Origin: CAVPUA01 sp963828015
Lineage (GTDB): Bacteria; Actinomycetota; Actinomycetes; Mycobacteriales; Jatrophihabitantaceae
Length of the DNA stretch: 64,000 bases
Assembly: GCA_963828015.1 (NCBI GenBank)
Contig: CAWHCD010000004.1
Location: 1,240,001 to 1,304,000 of the forward strand
Direction of reading: 5' to 3'
Shown here: piece by piece, positions 17,422 through 26,085 of the stretch
Layout of the letters: every line of letters starts with the position of its first letter
Position numbering within the stretch: the stretch's first letter is position 1
Notes under the pieces: model-generated
What the model saw: the letters and a program-made list of their open reading frames with translations, nothing else
What the model was told of the DNA's origin: nothing
Database searches by the model: none
Translations under genes and position numbers: made by a program

Positions 17422-18132
17422 ATGCCCCCGGCCCGGATCGGTCTGACCGCGTACCGCGAAGCGGCCCGCTGGGGTGTGTGGGACGAGGCGGCTGACCTCC
17501 TCCCGGCCAGCTACTCGCTGGCCGTGCAGCAGGCGGGAGGGGTCGCCCTGTTGCTGCCCGCGCCGCGCGGGGATCTGGAGTCGGCGGCCGCTCGGGTGCT
17601 CGATGCCCTGGACGGACTGTTGCTCGCCGGCGGCTCGGACGTCGATCCCGCATGTTACGGCCAGTCTCGGCTCGATCCGACCGGGCCGGCCGACCACGAG
17701 CGGGACGCCTGGGAAATTTCCCTTACCAAACAGGCACTTTCTCGTAACCTGCCCGTCCTCGGCGTGTGCCGTGGCATCCAGGTGCTCAACGCCGCGCTGG
17801 GTGGTTCGCTGGTGCAGCACGTGCCCGACCTCGTCGGCTCGGACCGGCATTGCCCGGTCGTCGGCGTCCACGGTCGCCACGACGTACGCCTGCAAGCCGG
17901 ATCGCGGCTGGGACAACTGTTGGGCGAGCGGACGTCAGTTGCGACCTACCACCACCAGGCCGTCGATCGTCTCGGTGCCGGGCTGCGAGCCACCGCGTGG
18001 GCCGATGACGGACTCATCGAGGGAGTCGAAACGGCCGGTCCGGACTGGACCGTCGGCGTGCAGTGGCATCCCGAGGTGCACGACGGCGCGCGATTGTTCG
18101 CCGGCTTCGTCGCCGCCTGCGAGTCGACGTGA
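17422..18132 (+). CDS. puuD: Gamma-glutamyl-gamma-aminobutyrate hydrolase (PuuD-like, class I GATase fold)
   Basis: The 236-residue protein is a class I glutamine-amidotransferase-like hydrolase with catalytic Cys116 in VLGVCRGIQVLN and the His216/Glu218 pair in QWHPEVH; LLLAGGSDVDP is typical of the PuuD subgroup. The family releases glutamate from gamma-glutamylated amino acids at the end of the Puu pathway. It overlaps the downstream GntR gene by GTGA. The adjacent permease, glutamine-synthetase-like ligase and aldehyde dehydrogenase support the assignment. Confidence 0.88.
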   Translation: MPPARIGLTAYREAARWGVWDEAADLLPASYSLAVQQAGGVALLLPAPRGDLESAAARVLDALDGLLLAGGSDVDPACYGQSRLDPTGPADHERDAWEISLTKQALSRNLPVLGVCRGIQVLNAALGGSLVQHVPDLVGSDRHCPVVGVHGRHDVRLQAGSRLGQLLGERTSVATYHHQAVDRLGAGLRATAWADDGLIEGVETAGPDWTVGVQWHPEVHDGARLFAGFVAACEST

Positions 18133-18860
18133 CGGCCCGGGCCCGCGACGGCGACGTCGAGGAGTTGTGGGCGCGTGCGGTCTTTGCTCCGGTGCCCGTG
18201 CGCAATGCCTTCGAGGTGACGGTCGAACGGTTGGCCCAGAGCATCCGACTCGGCGTGTTGGTCGACGGTGACCGGCTGCCACCCGAGCGGGAGTTGGCCG
18301 ACCGCTTCGGCGTTAGTCGGGTGACCCTGCGCGAGGCGATCAAGGGTCTGCGGGCGGCCGGCCTGGTCGAGTCACGGCGTGGACGCGGAGGCGGGACGTT
18401 CGTGGTGGCGCCGTCGGTTATCGCCCGCGCCCATAGCGGCGATGAACTTCCCGACATCGACGACGCGCTCGATCTGCGCCGAGTCGTCGAGCCAGGAGCG
18501 GCGGCCCTGGCCGCCGGTCGCACGTTGACCGCGGCCGATCGGGCCACGCTGCACCGCTGCCTGCGGGCCGCCTCCAGCGGCTCGGCCGCGGCTCGTCGAC
18601 TGGCCGATTCCCGGCTCCATATGGCAATTGCCGCGGCCAGCGGGAGTGCCTCGGTGACCGCCGTGGTGGCTGACGCCCAGCTGCGATTGGACTCGCTGCT
18701 GCGTGCCATTCCGGTGATCGCGGCCAACATCGCGCACTCCGATCGGCAGCACGCGGAGATCATCGATGCGATTCTGGCTGGGCAGTCCGAGCGGGCGCGG
18801 GTGACGATGGAGGAACATGTCGACGGGACCGCGGCACTCATTCGCGGCTTCCTGAGCTGA
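18129..18860 (+). CDS. FadR-subfamily GntR regulator
   Basis: The 243-residue protein carries a GntR winged helix (LPPERELADRFGVSRVTLREAI, residues 50-75) and a helical FCD ligand-binding domain with the metal/ligand residues DLRRVVEPGAAAL and later HSDRQHAEIIDAI. GTG 18129 overlaps the preceding stop. It sits within the amine-catabolic cluster and is the likely regulator of the permease and enzyme genes, probably sensing the amine or a glutamylated intermediate. Confidence 0.88.
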   Translation: MTARARDGDVEELWARAVFAPVPVRNAFEVTVERLAQSIRLGVLVDGDRLPPERELADRFGVSRVTLREAIKGLRAAGLVESRRGRGGGTFVVAPSVIARAHSGDELPDIDDALDLRRVVEPGAAALAAGRTLTAADRATLHRCLRAASSGSAAARRLADSRLHMAIAAASGSASVTAVVADAQLRLDSLLRAIPVIAANIAHSDRQHAEIIDAILAGQSERARVTMEEHVDGTAALIRGFLS

Positions 18861-18928
18861 CCGCCCTATCGACGCGGCGCAGTGGAAGGTACGGTCGACG
18901 AACCTTCTGATCGAGAGGTGGTCAGCGC

Positions 18929-20287
18929 ATGACTGAGACCCGGATGAGCGTCGCGCAGCTGCGTGACGCCGTCGAGCGCGGAGAGATCGACACGGTCGTG
19001 GTGGCGATCGTCGACATGCAGGGGCGGCTGCAGGGCAAACGCCTCGACGCCCGGTTCTTCCTCAACGACACGCTTGCGCACGGCACCGAGGGCTGCAACT
19101 ACCTGCTGGCCGTAGACGTAGAGATGAACACCGTCGACGGCTATTCCATCTCCTCCTGGGAGCGCGGTTATGGCGACTTCGTCATGGCGCCCGACCTGGA
19201 CACCCTGCGCCGAATCCCTTGGCTTCCCGGCACGGCGCTGCTGATCGCCGACATCAACTGGCTCGACGGGGCACCGGTCGCGGAGTCGCCGCGGCAGATC
19301 CTGCGTCGGCAACTCGATCGGCTGGCCGAGCGCGGCTGGAGTGCGTTCGTCGGCACCGAACTCGAGTTCATCCTGTTCAACGAGTCATACGAGCAAGCCT
19401 TCAACGCCGGCTATCGGACCCTCACGCCGGCCAACCAGTTCAACGTGGACTACTCGATTCTGGGCACGAGCCGGGTCGAGCCGATCCTGCGGGCCATCCG
19501 CCTGGGTATGCGTGACGCGGGTATGCAGGTCGAATCGGCGAAGGGCGAATGCAACTTCGGCCAGCACGAGATCGCGTTTCGCTACGACGAGGCCTTGATC
19601 ACCTGCGACAACCATTCGATCTACAAGAACGGGGCCAAGGAGATCGCCGCCCAAGCCGGGTCGTCGCTGACGTTCATGGCCAAGTACGACTCCCGCGAGG
19701 GCAACTCGTGCCACATCCACCTGTCGCTCCGCGAGCAGGACGGGACCCCGGTATTTGCCGGTGACGGCGAGCACGGCACGTCGGAGGTGTTCCGGCAGTT
19801 CCTGGCCGGCCAGCTGGCCGGGCTGCGCGAACTGAGCCTGCTGTTCGCACCGAACATCAACTCCTACAAGCGGTATCAGCCCGGTTCGTTCGCGCCCACC
19901 GCGGTGATGTGGGGCATCGACAACCGCACCTGCGCGTTGCGCACGGTCGGGCACGGCTCGAGCCTGCGCTTCGAGAACCGGGTGCCGGGCGGGGACGTCA
20001 ACCCGTACCTCGCGGTCGCGGCCATGATCGCGGCCGGGCTCGACGGCATCGAACGCCAGCTGCCACTGGCGCCCGCCTTCGCCGGAAATGCCTACGACGC
20101 CGACGCGCCTCGAGTCCCGGCCACGTTGCGTGAGGCGGCGGACCTGTTCGAGTCGAGCGAGCTGGCCCGAGCCGTGTTCGGAGTCGACGTGGTGGCGCAC
20201 TACGTCAACAATGCCCGGGTCGAGCTCGCCGCCTTCGACGGTGCGGTGACCGACTGGGAACGCGTACGCAGCTTCGAGCGGATGTGA
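18929..20287 (+). CDS. Glutamine-synthetase-family gamma-glutamyl-amine ligase (PuuA-like)
   Basis: The 452-residue protein has the glutamine synthetase catalytic core: VGTELEFILF and KGECNFGQHEIAF with the metal-binding glutamates, NSCHIHLSL, NSYKRYQPGSFAP and RFENRVPGGDVNPYLA. Length and lack of the adenylylation-site region fit PuuA/IpuC-type gamma-glutamyl-amine ligases rather than the housekeeping enzyme. With a PuuD-like hydrolase and an aldehyde dehydrogenase alongside, it most likely attaches glutamate to an imported amine using ATP. The exact amine is unknown. Confidence 0.87.
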   Translation: MTETRMSVAQLRDAVERGEIDTVVVAIVDMQGRLQGKRLDARFFLNDTLAHGTEGCNYLLAVDVEMNTVDGYSISSWERGYGDFVMAPDLDTLRRIPWLPGTALLIADINWLDGAPVAESPRQILRRQLDRLAERGWSAFVGTELEFILFNESYEQAFNAGYRTLTPANQFNVDYSILGTSRVEPILRAIRLGMRDAGMQVESAKGECNFGQHEIAFRYDEALITCDNHSIYKNGAKEIAAQAGSSLTFMAKYDSREGNSCHIHLSLREQDGTPVFAGDGEHGTSEVFRQFLAGQLAGLRELSLLFAPNINSYKRYQPGSFAPTAVMWGIDNRTCALRTVGHGSSLRFENRVPGGDVNPYLAVAAMIAAGLDGIERQLPLAPAFAGNAYDADAPRVPATLREAADLFESSELARAVFGVDVVAHYVNNARVELAAFDGAVTDWERVRSFERM

Positions 20288-20291
20288 GGAA

Positions 20292-21662
20292 ATGAGCGCG
20301 ACCTACGACGTCATCAACCCGGCGACCGAAGAAGTCGTCACGACGGTCGACCTGCTCGATCGAGCGGGCACCGACGCGGCGATTGCCCATTCGCGGGCAG
20401 CCTTTTCGACCTGGCGCCACGTCAGCCCGGGTGATCGGTCCCGACTATTGCGCCGCTTCGCCGAAGCTGTCGACGCCGACCTCGAGAACCTCGCCCAGCT
20501 CGAGGTGCGCAACTCCGGTCACACCGTCAGCAACGCCCGTTGGGAGGCCGGTAACGCCCGCGACGTGATCGCCTACTACTCCGGCGCCCCCGAGCGCCTG
20601 ATCGGCCAGCAGATCCCGGTCGCCGACGGTTTGGACGTGACCTTCCACGAGCCACTCGGGGTCATCGGGGTGATCGTGCCGTGGAACTTCCCGATGCCGA
20701 TCGCGTCGTGGGGGTTCGCGCCGGCCCTGGCTGCGGGCAACACCGTTGTGCTCAAGCCCGCGGAAATGACGCCGCTGACCGCCCTGCGACTGGCCGAGCT
20801 GGCGCTGGAGGCCGGCCTGCCGCCGGACGTGTTCCAGGTCCTCCCCGGCAAGGGCAGCGTGGTCGGCCAACGCTTCGTCGACCATCCCGACGTCGCCAAG
20901 GTGGTGTTCACCGGCTCGACCGAGGTCGGCCGCGCGATCATGGCCGGCTGCGCCCAGCACATAAAGCCGGTGACCCTCGAACTCGGCGGCAAGAGCGCGA
21001 ACATCATCTTCGCCGACTCCGACCTGGAGCAGGCCGCGGCCACCGCCCCGTACGCGGTGTTCGACAACGCCGGCCAGGACTGCTGCGCGCGGTCGCGAAT
21101 TCTGGTGCAGCGCAGCGCCTACGAGCGTTTCATGGAACTGTTCGAGACCGCGGTGAAGGGCGTGGTGGTCACCGACCCGGGAGAGGACGCCGCCGAGATG
21201 GGGCCGCTGATCAGCGCGGCCCACCGCGACCGGGTCGCCGCCTACGTGCCCGACGATGCACCGGTCGCCTTTCGCGGATCCGCGCCGCAGGGCAAGGGGT
21301 TCTGGTTCCCGCCGACCGTGCTCGCCCCGCGCGACCTGACCGACCGCAGCCTGCACGAAGAGATCTTCGGCCCGGTGGTGTCGGTCGTCGCCTTCGAGGA
21401 CGAAGCCGAGGCAATTCGCATCGCCAACGACTCCGAGTTCGGGCTGTCCGGCTCGATCTGGACGCGCGACCTCGGGCGGGCGATCCGGGTCAGCCGTGGC
21501 GTCGAGGCCGGCAACCTGTCGGTCAACTCGCACTCCTCGGTGCGTTACTGGACGCCGTTCGGGGGATTCAAGTCCTCCGGTCTGGGGCGCGAACTGGGGC
21601 CCGACGCCCCGTTCGCCTTCACCGAAACCAAGAACGTCTTCATCTCGACGAAGGAGCAGTAG
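20292..21662 (+). CDS. NAD(P)-dependent aldehyde dehydrogenase
   Basis: The 456-residue enzyme shows the ALDH motifs VIVPWNFPMPIASW, FTGSTEVGR, catalytic Glu230 in TLELGGKSANIIF and catalytic Cys264 in GQDCCARSR, plus EIFGPVVSVVAFE. In the neighbouring pathway it would oxidise the gamma-glutamyl-aminoaldehyde to the acid. It starts five bases after the ligase stop and is followed three bases later by an SDR gene, forming one operon. Confidence 0.93.
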   Translation: MSATYDVINPATEEVVTTVDLLDRAGTDAAIAHSRAAFSTWRHVSPGDRSRLLRRFAEAVDADLENLAQLEVRNSGHTVSNARWEAGNARDVIAYYSGAPERLIGQQIPVADGLDVTFHEPLGVIGVIVPWNFPMPIASWGFAPALAAGNTVVLKPAEMTPLTALRLAELALEAGLPPDVFQVLPGKGSVVGQRFVDHPDVAKVVFTGSTEVGRAIMAGCAQHIKPVTLELGGKSANIIFADSDLEQAAATAPYAVFDNAGQDCCARSRILVQRSAYERFMELFETAVKGVVVTDPGEDAAEMGPLISAAHRDRVAAYVPDDAPVAFRGSAPQGKGFWFPPTVLAPRDLTDRSLHEEIFGPVVSVVAFEDEAEAIRIANDSEFGLSGSIWTRDLGRAIRVSRGVEAGNLSVNSHSSVRYWTPFGGFKSSGLGRELGPDAPFAFTETKNVFISTKEQ

Positions 21663-21665
21663 CGC

Positions 21666-22433
21666 ATGACTGATCGTCTGGTCGGCAAGGTCGCCGTCGT
21701 TACCGGCGCGGGCAGCGGCATCGGCTTGGCCACCGCCCGGCGCTTCGCCGCCGAAGGGGCCAGTGTGGTGTGCGCCGACATCGACGCCCAGGCCGGTCAG
21801 GCGGCGGCCGACGAGGTCAAGGGCCTGTACGTCTGCGTTGACGTGACCGACGAGGGCCAGGTCCAGGCCTTGTTCCAGCGGGCGGTCGACGAGTACGGCG
21901 GACTCGACATCGCTTTCAACAACGCCGGAATCTCCCCGCCAGAGGACGATTCGATCCTGACCACGGGTCTCGAGGCGTGGGAGCGGGTGCAGACGGTCAA
22001 CCTGACGTCGGTGTATCTGTGCTGCAAGTACGCCATCGAGCACATGCAACGCCGCGGCGGCGGCTCGATCATCAACACGGCCTCCTTCGTCGCCGTGATG
22101 GGATCGGCGACCTCGCAGATCTCCTACACCGCCAGCAAGGGCGGAGTGCTGGCGATGAGTCGCGAGCTCGGGGTGCAGTTCGCCCGCGAAGGCATTCGGG
22201 TCAACGCGCTGTGCCCGGGACCGGTCAACACGCCGCTGCTGCAGGAGCTGTTCGCCAAGGATCCCGAGCGCGCGGCCCGCCGGCTGGTGCACATCCCGCT
22301 GGGCCGATTCGCCGAGCCGGAGGAGATCGCATCCGCCGTGACCTTCCTGGCCAGCGACGACTCCTCGTTCATCACCGCGTCCTCGTTCCTGGTTGACGGC
22401 GGCATCAGTGGCGCCTACGTAACCCCGCTGTAG
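21666..22433 (+). CDS. Short-chain dehydrogenase/reductase in the amine cluster
   Basis: The 255-residue SDR has TGAGSGIG at residues 14-21, ADID after beta-2 (NAD preference), FNNAGIS, catalytic NTASFVAVMG and YTASK, and a C-terminal FLVDGG. It closes the amine-catabolism operon and may oxidise an amino-alcohol derivative to the aldehyde handled by the preceding dehydrogenase, which would suit an alkanolamine substrate. That pairing is inferred from position only. Confidence 0.88.
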   Translation: MTDRLVGKVAVVTGAGSGIGLATARRFAAEGASVVCADIDAQAGQAAADEVKGLYVCVDVTDEGQVQALFQRAVDEYGGLDIAFNNAGISPPEDDSILTTGLEAWERVQTVNLTSVYLCCKYAIEHMQRRGGGSIINTASFVAVMGSATSQISYTASKGGVLAMSRELGVQFAREGIRVNALCPGPVNTPLLQELFAKDPERAARRLVHIPLGRFAEPEEIASAVTFLASDDSSFITASSFLVDGGISGAYVTPL

Positions 22434-22453
22434 GCCCCCGTAAGGTCCAGCGC

Positions 22454-23407
22454 ATGCGATTGCTGGTGACGGGCGGAGCGGGCTACATCGGCAGTGTTGT
22501 GGCGAGCGTGTTGCTCGAGCGCGACCACGAGGTCACCGTTCTCGATGACCTTTCGACCGGACACGCCGACGCGGTGCCGGCCGGGGCTCGTTTCGTCGCA
22601 GCGTCGATCTTTGAGGCGGCTCCGGTGCTGGCGGAGGGCTTCGACGCGGTGCTGCACTTCGCCGCCAAGTCCCTCGTCGGGGAATCGGTCGCCAAGCCCG
22701 AGCTCTACTGGCACAACAACGTCTCGGGATCGCTGGCCCTGCTCGAAGCGATGCGGACGAATGGCGTGCGCCGCATCGTGTTCTCCTCGACGGCGGCCGT
22801 CTACGGCGATCCGACTTCGGTGCCCATTGCCTCCGGGGCGGTCACGGCACCGACGAATCCGTACGGGGCCAGCAAGCTCGCCGTGGACCTCATGCTGACC
22901 TCCTATGCGGCGGCCCACGACTTCGCCGCCGTCAGCCTGCGTTACTTCAACGTCGCCGGTGCCCACGGACCGGTCGGCGAGCGGCACACGGTCGAGACGC
23001 ACCTGATTCCCAATGTGCTGCGGGCAGTCGACGGCTCCGGTCCGCCGCTGCAGCTGTTCGGCACGGACTACCCGACACCGGACGGCACCGCCGTGCGCGA
23101 CTACATCCACGTCACCGATCTGGCCGAGGCGCATGTGCTGGCGCTCGCCGTGGCCGAGCCGGGGTCCCACGCGATCTTCAACCTGGGCTCCGGCGTGGGC
23201 AGCAGCGTGGCCGAGGTCGTTCACGCGGTCGAACAGGTCACCGGGCGGCCGGTGCCCCGCGAGGTGCGCCCGCGCCGGGCCGGCGATCCGGCCCAGTTGG
23301 TCGCCGACGGCGCGCTGGCCCAGGAGCACCTGGGCTGGCGTCCGACCCGCTCACTCGAGCAAATGGTGGCCGACGCCTGGGTGGTGCATCAGTCGGCGGC
23401 GGGCTGA
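22454..23407 (+). CDS. galE: UDP-glucose 4-epimerase
   Basis: The 317-residue protein has the GalE landmarks: VTGGAGYIGS at the N-terminus, VLDDLSTGH, LHFAAKSLVGES, SSTAAVYGDP, the catalytic NPYGASKLAVD and RYFNVAGAH. It interconverts UDP-glucose and UDP-galactose with bound NAD. It lies 20 bases after the SDR gene but is functionally unrelated; it may be expressed by readthrough. Its 3-prime end overlaps the convergent MhuD-like gene by 19 bases. Confidence 0.92.
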   Translation: MRLLVTGGAGYIGSVVASVLLERDHEVTVLDDLSTGHADAVPAGARFVAASIFEAAPVLAEGFDAVLHFAAKSLVGESVAKPELYWHNNVSGSLALLEAMRTNGVRRIVFSSTAAVYGDPTSVPIASGAVTAPTNPYGASKLAVDLMLTSYAAAHDFAAVSLRYFNVAGAHGPVGERHTVETHLIPNVLRAVDGSGPPLQLFGTDYPTPDGTAVRDYIHVTDLAEAHVLALAVAEPGSHAIFNLGSGVGSSVAEVVHAVEQVTGRPVPREVRPRRAGDPAQLVADGALAQEHLGWRPTRSLEQMVADAWVVHQSAAG

Positions 23408-23727
23408 CTTCCGCCGGCGATCGCGTAGGACCACAGCTCGCTGCTGACGCCCACGTGGCTGGGTGGTTCGCCGCCGCCGGCCCGCTCGGCCTCGGAGCGG
23501 TGGCCGTGCCCGAAGGCCGGCGAGTTCACCCACGCCTGGAAGGACTCCTCGTCGCGCCAGCGGGTCACCACCAGCCAGGTCAGACGTTCGTCGGTCGGCT
23601 GTAGCAGCTCGAAGCCTTCGAAGCCGTCGCTGCCATCGACCGCGCCGGCCCGGGCCGCGAAGCGCCGAGCCAACTCGTCGCCGCTGTCGGCCCCGACGGT
23701 AATTGCGTTGATCTTGATGACGGTCAC
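23389..23727 (-). CDS. MhuD-like haem-degrading monooxygenase (ABM fold)
   Basis: The 112-residue protein is very like mycobacterial MhuD along its length: VIKINAITV at the N-terminus with the conserved Asn, RFAARAGAVDGSDGFEGFELL, VVTRWRDEESFQAWVNSPAF and a His-rich GHGHR where the haem-ligating His lies. MhuD cleaves haem to mycobilin and iron without a separate reductase. GTG 23727 is the start. It follows a cysteine dioxygenase gene by 25 bases. A generic antibiotic-biosynthesis-monooxygenase-like role remains possible. Confidence 0.78.
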   Translation of the reverse strand: MTVIKINAITVGADSGDELARRFAARAGAVDGSDGFEGFELLQPTDERLTWLVVTRWRDEESFQAWVNSPAFGHGHRSEAERAGGGEPPSHVGVSSELWSYAIAGGSQPAAD

Positions 23728-23752
23728 ACAGCGATCCTGCCAGGTCGGCCGG

Positions 23753-24286
23753 CTAGAGCGAATAGGTGCGCCGGATGCTGGAGCCGTGCAGCGCGATGTC
23801 GGCGCCGTAGACGTGCAACGAGATGGTGGTTTCCGGACCCGGGTTGCAGACGTAATGGATGTCGCCCGGGGGAGTGAATGAGGAGACGTCGCCACAGGGA
23901 TTGAGCCGTCGCACCTGCGGCACCAGGCGACCACCGACCAGCGAGTACAGCGTCTCCTGCTCGATCCCGCGCAGCACCGCCACGGCCCCCCAACACAGGT
24001 GGTCATGAATAGCCGTGCGTTGCCCGGCCTGCCAGACCAGGGCCAGCACCGAGAAGGACAGCTCACGGTCCACGTGCAGGATGTGCTGCTGGTAGTGCTC
24101 GGGCGAACCGAGCTGTTGGGCGGGGCTGAGGACATCGAGGCTGGGCTGGTAGGACCGCAGGCAGTCCGCGGCCACTCGGGCCCGCTCGGCGGGAACCCGT
24201 GACCGCGACACTCGGATGCGCAGTGCGTCGACCAGTCGACCCAGCTGAAAGGATGATTCGACGTGTTCTTCGATGACTACGGTCAT
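23753..24286 (-). CDS. Cysteine dioxygenase type I
   Basis: The 177-residue cupin has the cysteine dioxygenase iron ligands: His94 and His96 in TAIHDHLCWGAVAV and His144 in PPGDIHYVCNPG. Cysteine dioxygenases oxidise L-cysteine to cysteine sulfinate. A related thiol dioxygenase specificity (for example mercaptopropionate) cannot be excluded. It is probably co-transcribed with the MhuD-like gene and is divergent from, and slightly overlapping, the leader of the HAD hydrolase. Confidence 0.85.
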   Translation of the reverse strand: MTVVIEEHVESSFQLGRLVDALRIRVSRSRVPAERARVAADCLRSYQPSLDVLSPAQQLGSPEHYQQHILHVDRELSFSVLALVWQAGQRTAIHDHLCWGAVAVLRGIEQETLYSLVGGRLVPQVRRLNPCGDVSSFTPPGDIHYVCNPGPETTISLHVYGADIALHGSSIRRTYSL

Positions 24287-24350
24287 GTCTCAGTGGTACC
24301 GACCGATCTTGATAGGCAACCATGCGTCGGCTGAGAAGCAAGGAGGTCCG

Positions 24351-24989
24351 GTGATCAAGGCGGTGTACTTCGACATCGGCGAGACCATCCTCGACCGCAC
24401 CCGCGAGTACGCCGCCTGGGCCGAGTGGCTCGCAGTTCCCGCGCATACGTTCTCCGCGGTCTTCGGGGCCATGATCGCCGCCGGTCATCCGGTCGTCGAT
24501 GTCATTGCCCACTTCCGCAGCGAGCCGGACTTCGCGACCCAACGCCGCTCGCTGGTCGCGGCGGGGCTCGTGCCGGAGTTGGCCGACATTGATCTCTACC
24601 CCGACGCTCGAGCCACGCTCAAGGCGCTCGCGGAGCTCGGCCTGCGGGTTGGGGTGGTCGGCAATCAGCCGGCTGAGATCGGACACGAACTGCGTCAACT
24701 GGGGCTGAGCGCGGACCCGATCGCCACCTCTCGGGAGTGGGGGGTGGCCAAGCCCAGTCCGGAGTTCTTCCAGCGAATCATCGATGATGCCGCGGTGCCC
24801 GCCGCCTCGATCGTGTACGTCGGTGACCAACTGGCCAACGACGTCGCCGCCCCGCTGCTGGCCGGCCTGCAGGTCATTCGGGTCCGCACCGGGCCGTGGG
24901 GTCAGTTGACCACAGACCCCGACCTCGAAGCGCGCTGCCTGGCGGTGGTCGAGCACCTGGGCGAGATTCCGGCGATCCTGGCCGGCTAG
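24351..24989 (+). CDS. HAD-superfamily hydrolase
   Basis: GTG 24351 follows an excellent AAGGAGGTCC ribosome site, giving 212 residues. HAD motif I is YFDIGETILD, motif II lies in VVGNQP, the Lys of motif III in VAKPSPEFF, and motif IV in YVGDQLANDVAAP. The helical cap is of the C1 type, as in 2-haloacid dehalogenase-like phosphatases. The substrate is unknown. Its stop overlaps the convergent esterase stop by CTAG. Confidence 0.88.
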   Translation: MIKAVYFDIGETILDRTREYAAWAEWLAVPAHTFSAVFGAMIAAGHPVVDVIAHFRSEPDFATQRRSLVAAGLVPELADIDLYPDARATLKALAELGLRVGVVGNQPAEIGHELRQLGLSADPIATSREWGVAKPSPEFFQRIIDDAAVPAASIVYVGDQLANDVAAPLLAGLQVIRVRTGPWGQLTTDPDLEARCLAVVEHLGEIPAILAG

Positions 24990-25948
24990 TTCGCCGCTAG
25001 AAAGGCCCAGATCAGCGTGGCCGCCGCCGATGGCGCCCCGCCGATGTCGTTCGACCGGGGCCAGACGTGCGCGATGCCGGAGTACAGGACCTGCACGACC
25101 TGGCTGTGCGCGGCGCACGAGGCCCAGGTCGTGATGGTGGCGTTGGTGGCGACGGCGGTCGTGGAGGTCGAGGCACAGCCGTCCCGTTGTCGCCAGGCGG
25201 CGGCGGCGTTCTGCAGCTGGGCCGTCGCGGACAACTTCGACACGGCGGTGACCAGCGGTTCGCGGTCGTCATCGCTGCCGATGGCGATCAACATGGGCAG
25301 CGGGTCCCCACCGCACTGGGTGAGCGGGACGGCGGCGACGACGGCGACGGCGTTGAACTGGCTCGGGCTGGTGCAGGTGAGCGTGTAGGCCAGCTTGCCG
25401 CCGTTGCTGAACCCGACCAGGTCGACGTCGCTCGAGTACCGGCTCTTGAGTAACCCGGTCAGCTGCGTGATGAACGCGGCGTCGGGCACCTGCTCCGCAC
25501 CGGCCTGCTGGCAACATCCGGCGGCGCCGACATTCCAGGTCAGGTCGGTGGTCGCCGAGGACGGATAGACGAGAATTGCCTTACCCGATTGGGCCAATGG
25601 CACGAGTTGATCACGCTCGGCTTCGGTGACGACGGACGCGTCGCTGCCGGCGAGCACCACGATGACCGGTATCGGGCCGGCGCTGGTGGCCGGCGCAATG
25701 ACCAGGTATTGACGTCGCAGCGAGCCAACCATCAGCTGCTCGGTCGTGACCGTGGCTCCGGCGGAGGCGGCGGTGAAGGCGGCCAGCTGGGCCGCGCTCA
25801 CGCCGTTGATCGTGTCGGTGTTGGGACCCACCGGGACGATGGCCGCGGCCGCCTGCGGGGCGCTCGGGCGGGAGCCGAGCCATCCGATGACCGAGCCGGT
25901 CAGGGTGACGAGCAGGGCACATAGCGCGATCAGCGTTCGTCGTCGCAT
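24986..25948 (-). CDS. Secreted alpha/beta hydrolase, PHB-depolymerase/LpqC-like esterase
   Basis: The 320-residue protein starts at ATG 25948 with MRRR and a hydrophobic signal segment (about 5-24). The hydrolase part has VIVVLAGSDAS near the oxyanion hole, nucleophile Ser in LVGFSNGGKLAY, and His in SGIAHVWPR close to the C-terminus; WNVGAAGCCQQAG is typical of the Esterase_PHB / LpqC group. It probably cleaves polyesters or other esters outside the cell. No lipobox cysteine is evident, so it is likely free or membrane-anchored. Confidence 0.82.
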   Translation of the reverse strand: MRRRTLIALCALLVTLTGSVIGWLGSRPSAPQAAAAIVPVGPNTDTINGVSAAQLAAFTAASAGATVTTEQLMVGSLRRQYLVIAPATSAGPIPVIVVLAGSDASVVTEAERDQLVPLAQSGKAILVYPSSATTDLTWNVGAAGCCQQAGAEQVPDAAFITQLTGLLKSRYSSDVDLVGFSNGGKLAYTLTCTSPSQFNAVAVVAAVPLTQCGGDPLPMLIAIGSDDDREPLVTAVSKLSATAQLQNAAAAWRQRDGCASTSTTAVATNATITTWASCAAHSQVVQVLYSGIAHVWPRSNDIGGAPSAAATLIWAFLAAN

Positions 25949-26085
25949 TGCTCGTCCCACGTTAGAACAGTGCCCGCCGGTGGGTACCACGTGCCAGTGG
26001 AACCCTCCCACTCTGGGGCAACGCTCATCTGGATCAAAGCTTCTTCGGGGTTCGCACACAGCGCCGGCGCGAAGGATGTTGGCTT

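Noticed and set aside
20445..22292. A 615-codon open frame on the minus strand opposite the aldehyde dehydrogenase and SDR
   Set aside because: The plus-strand genes have clear catalytic motifs; the opposite frame is a low-complexity Arg/Gly/His-rich product of high G/C at third positions.
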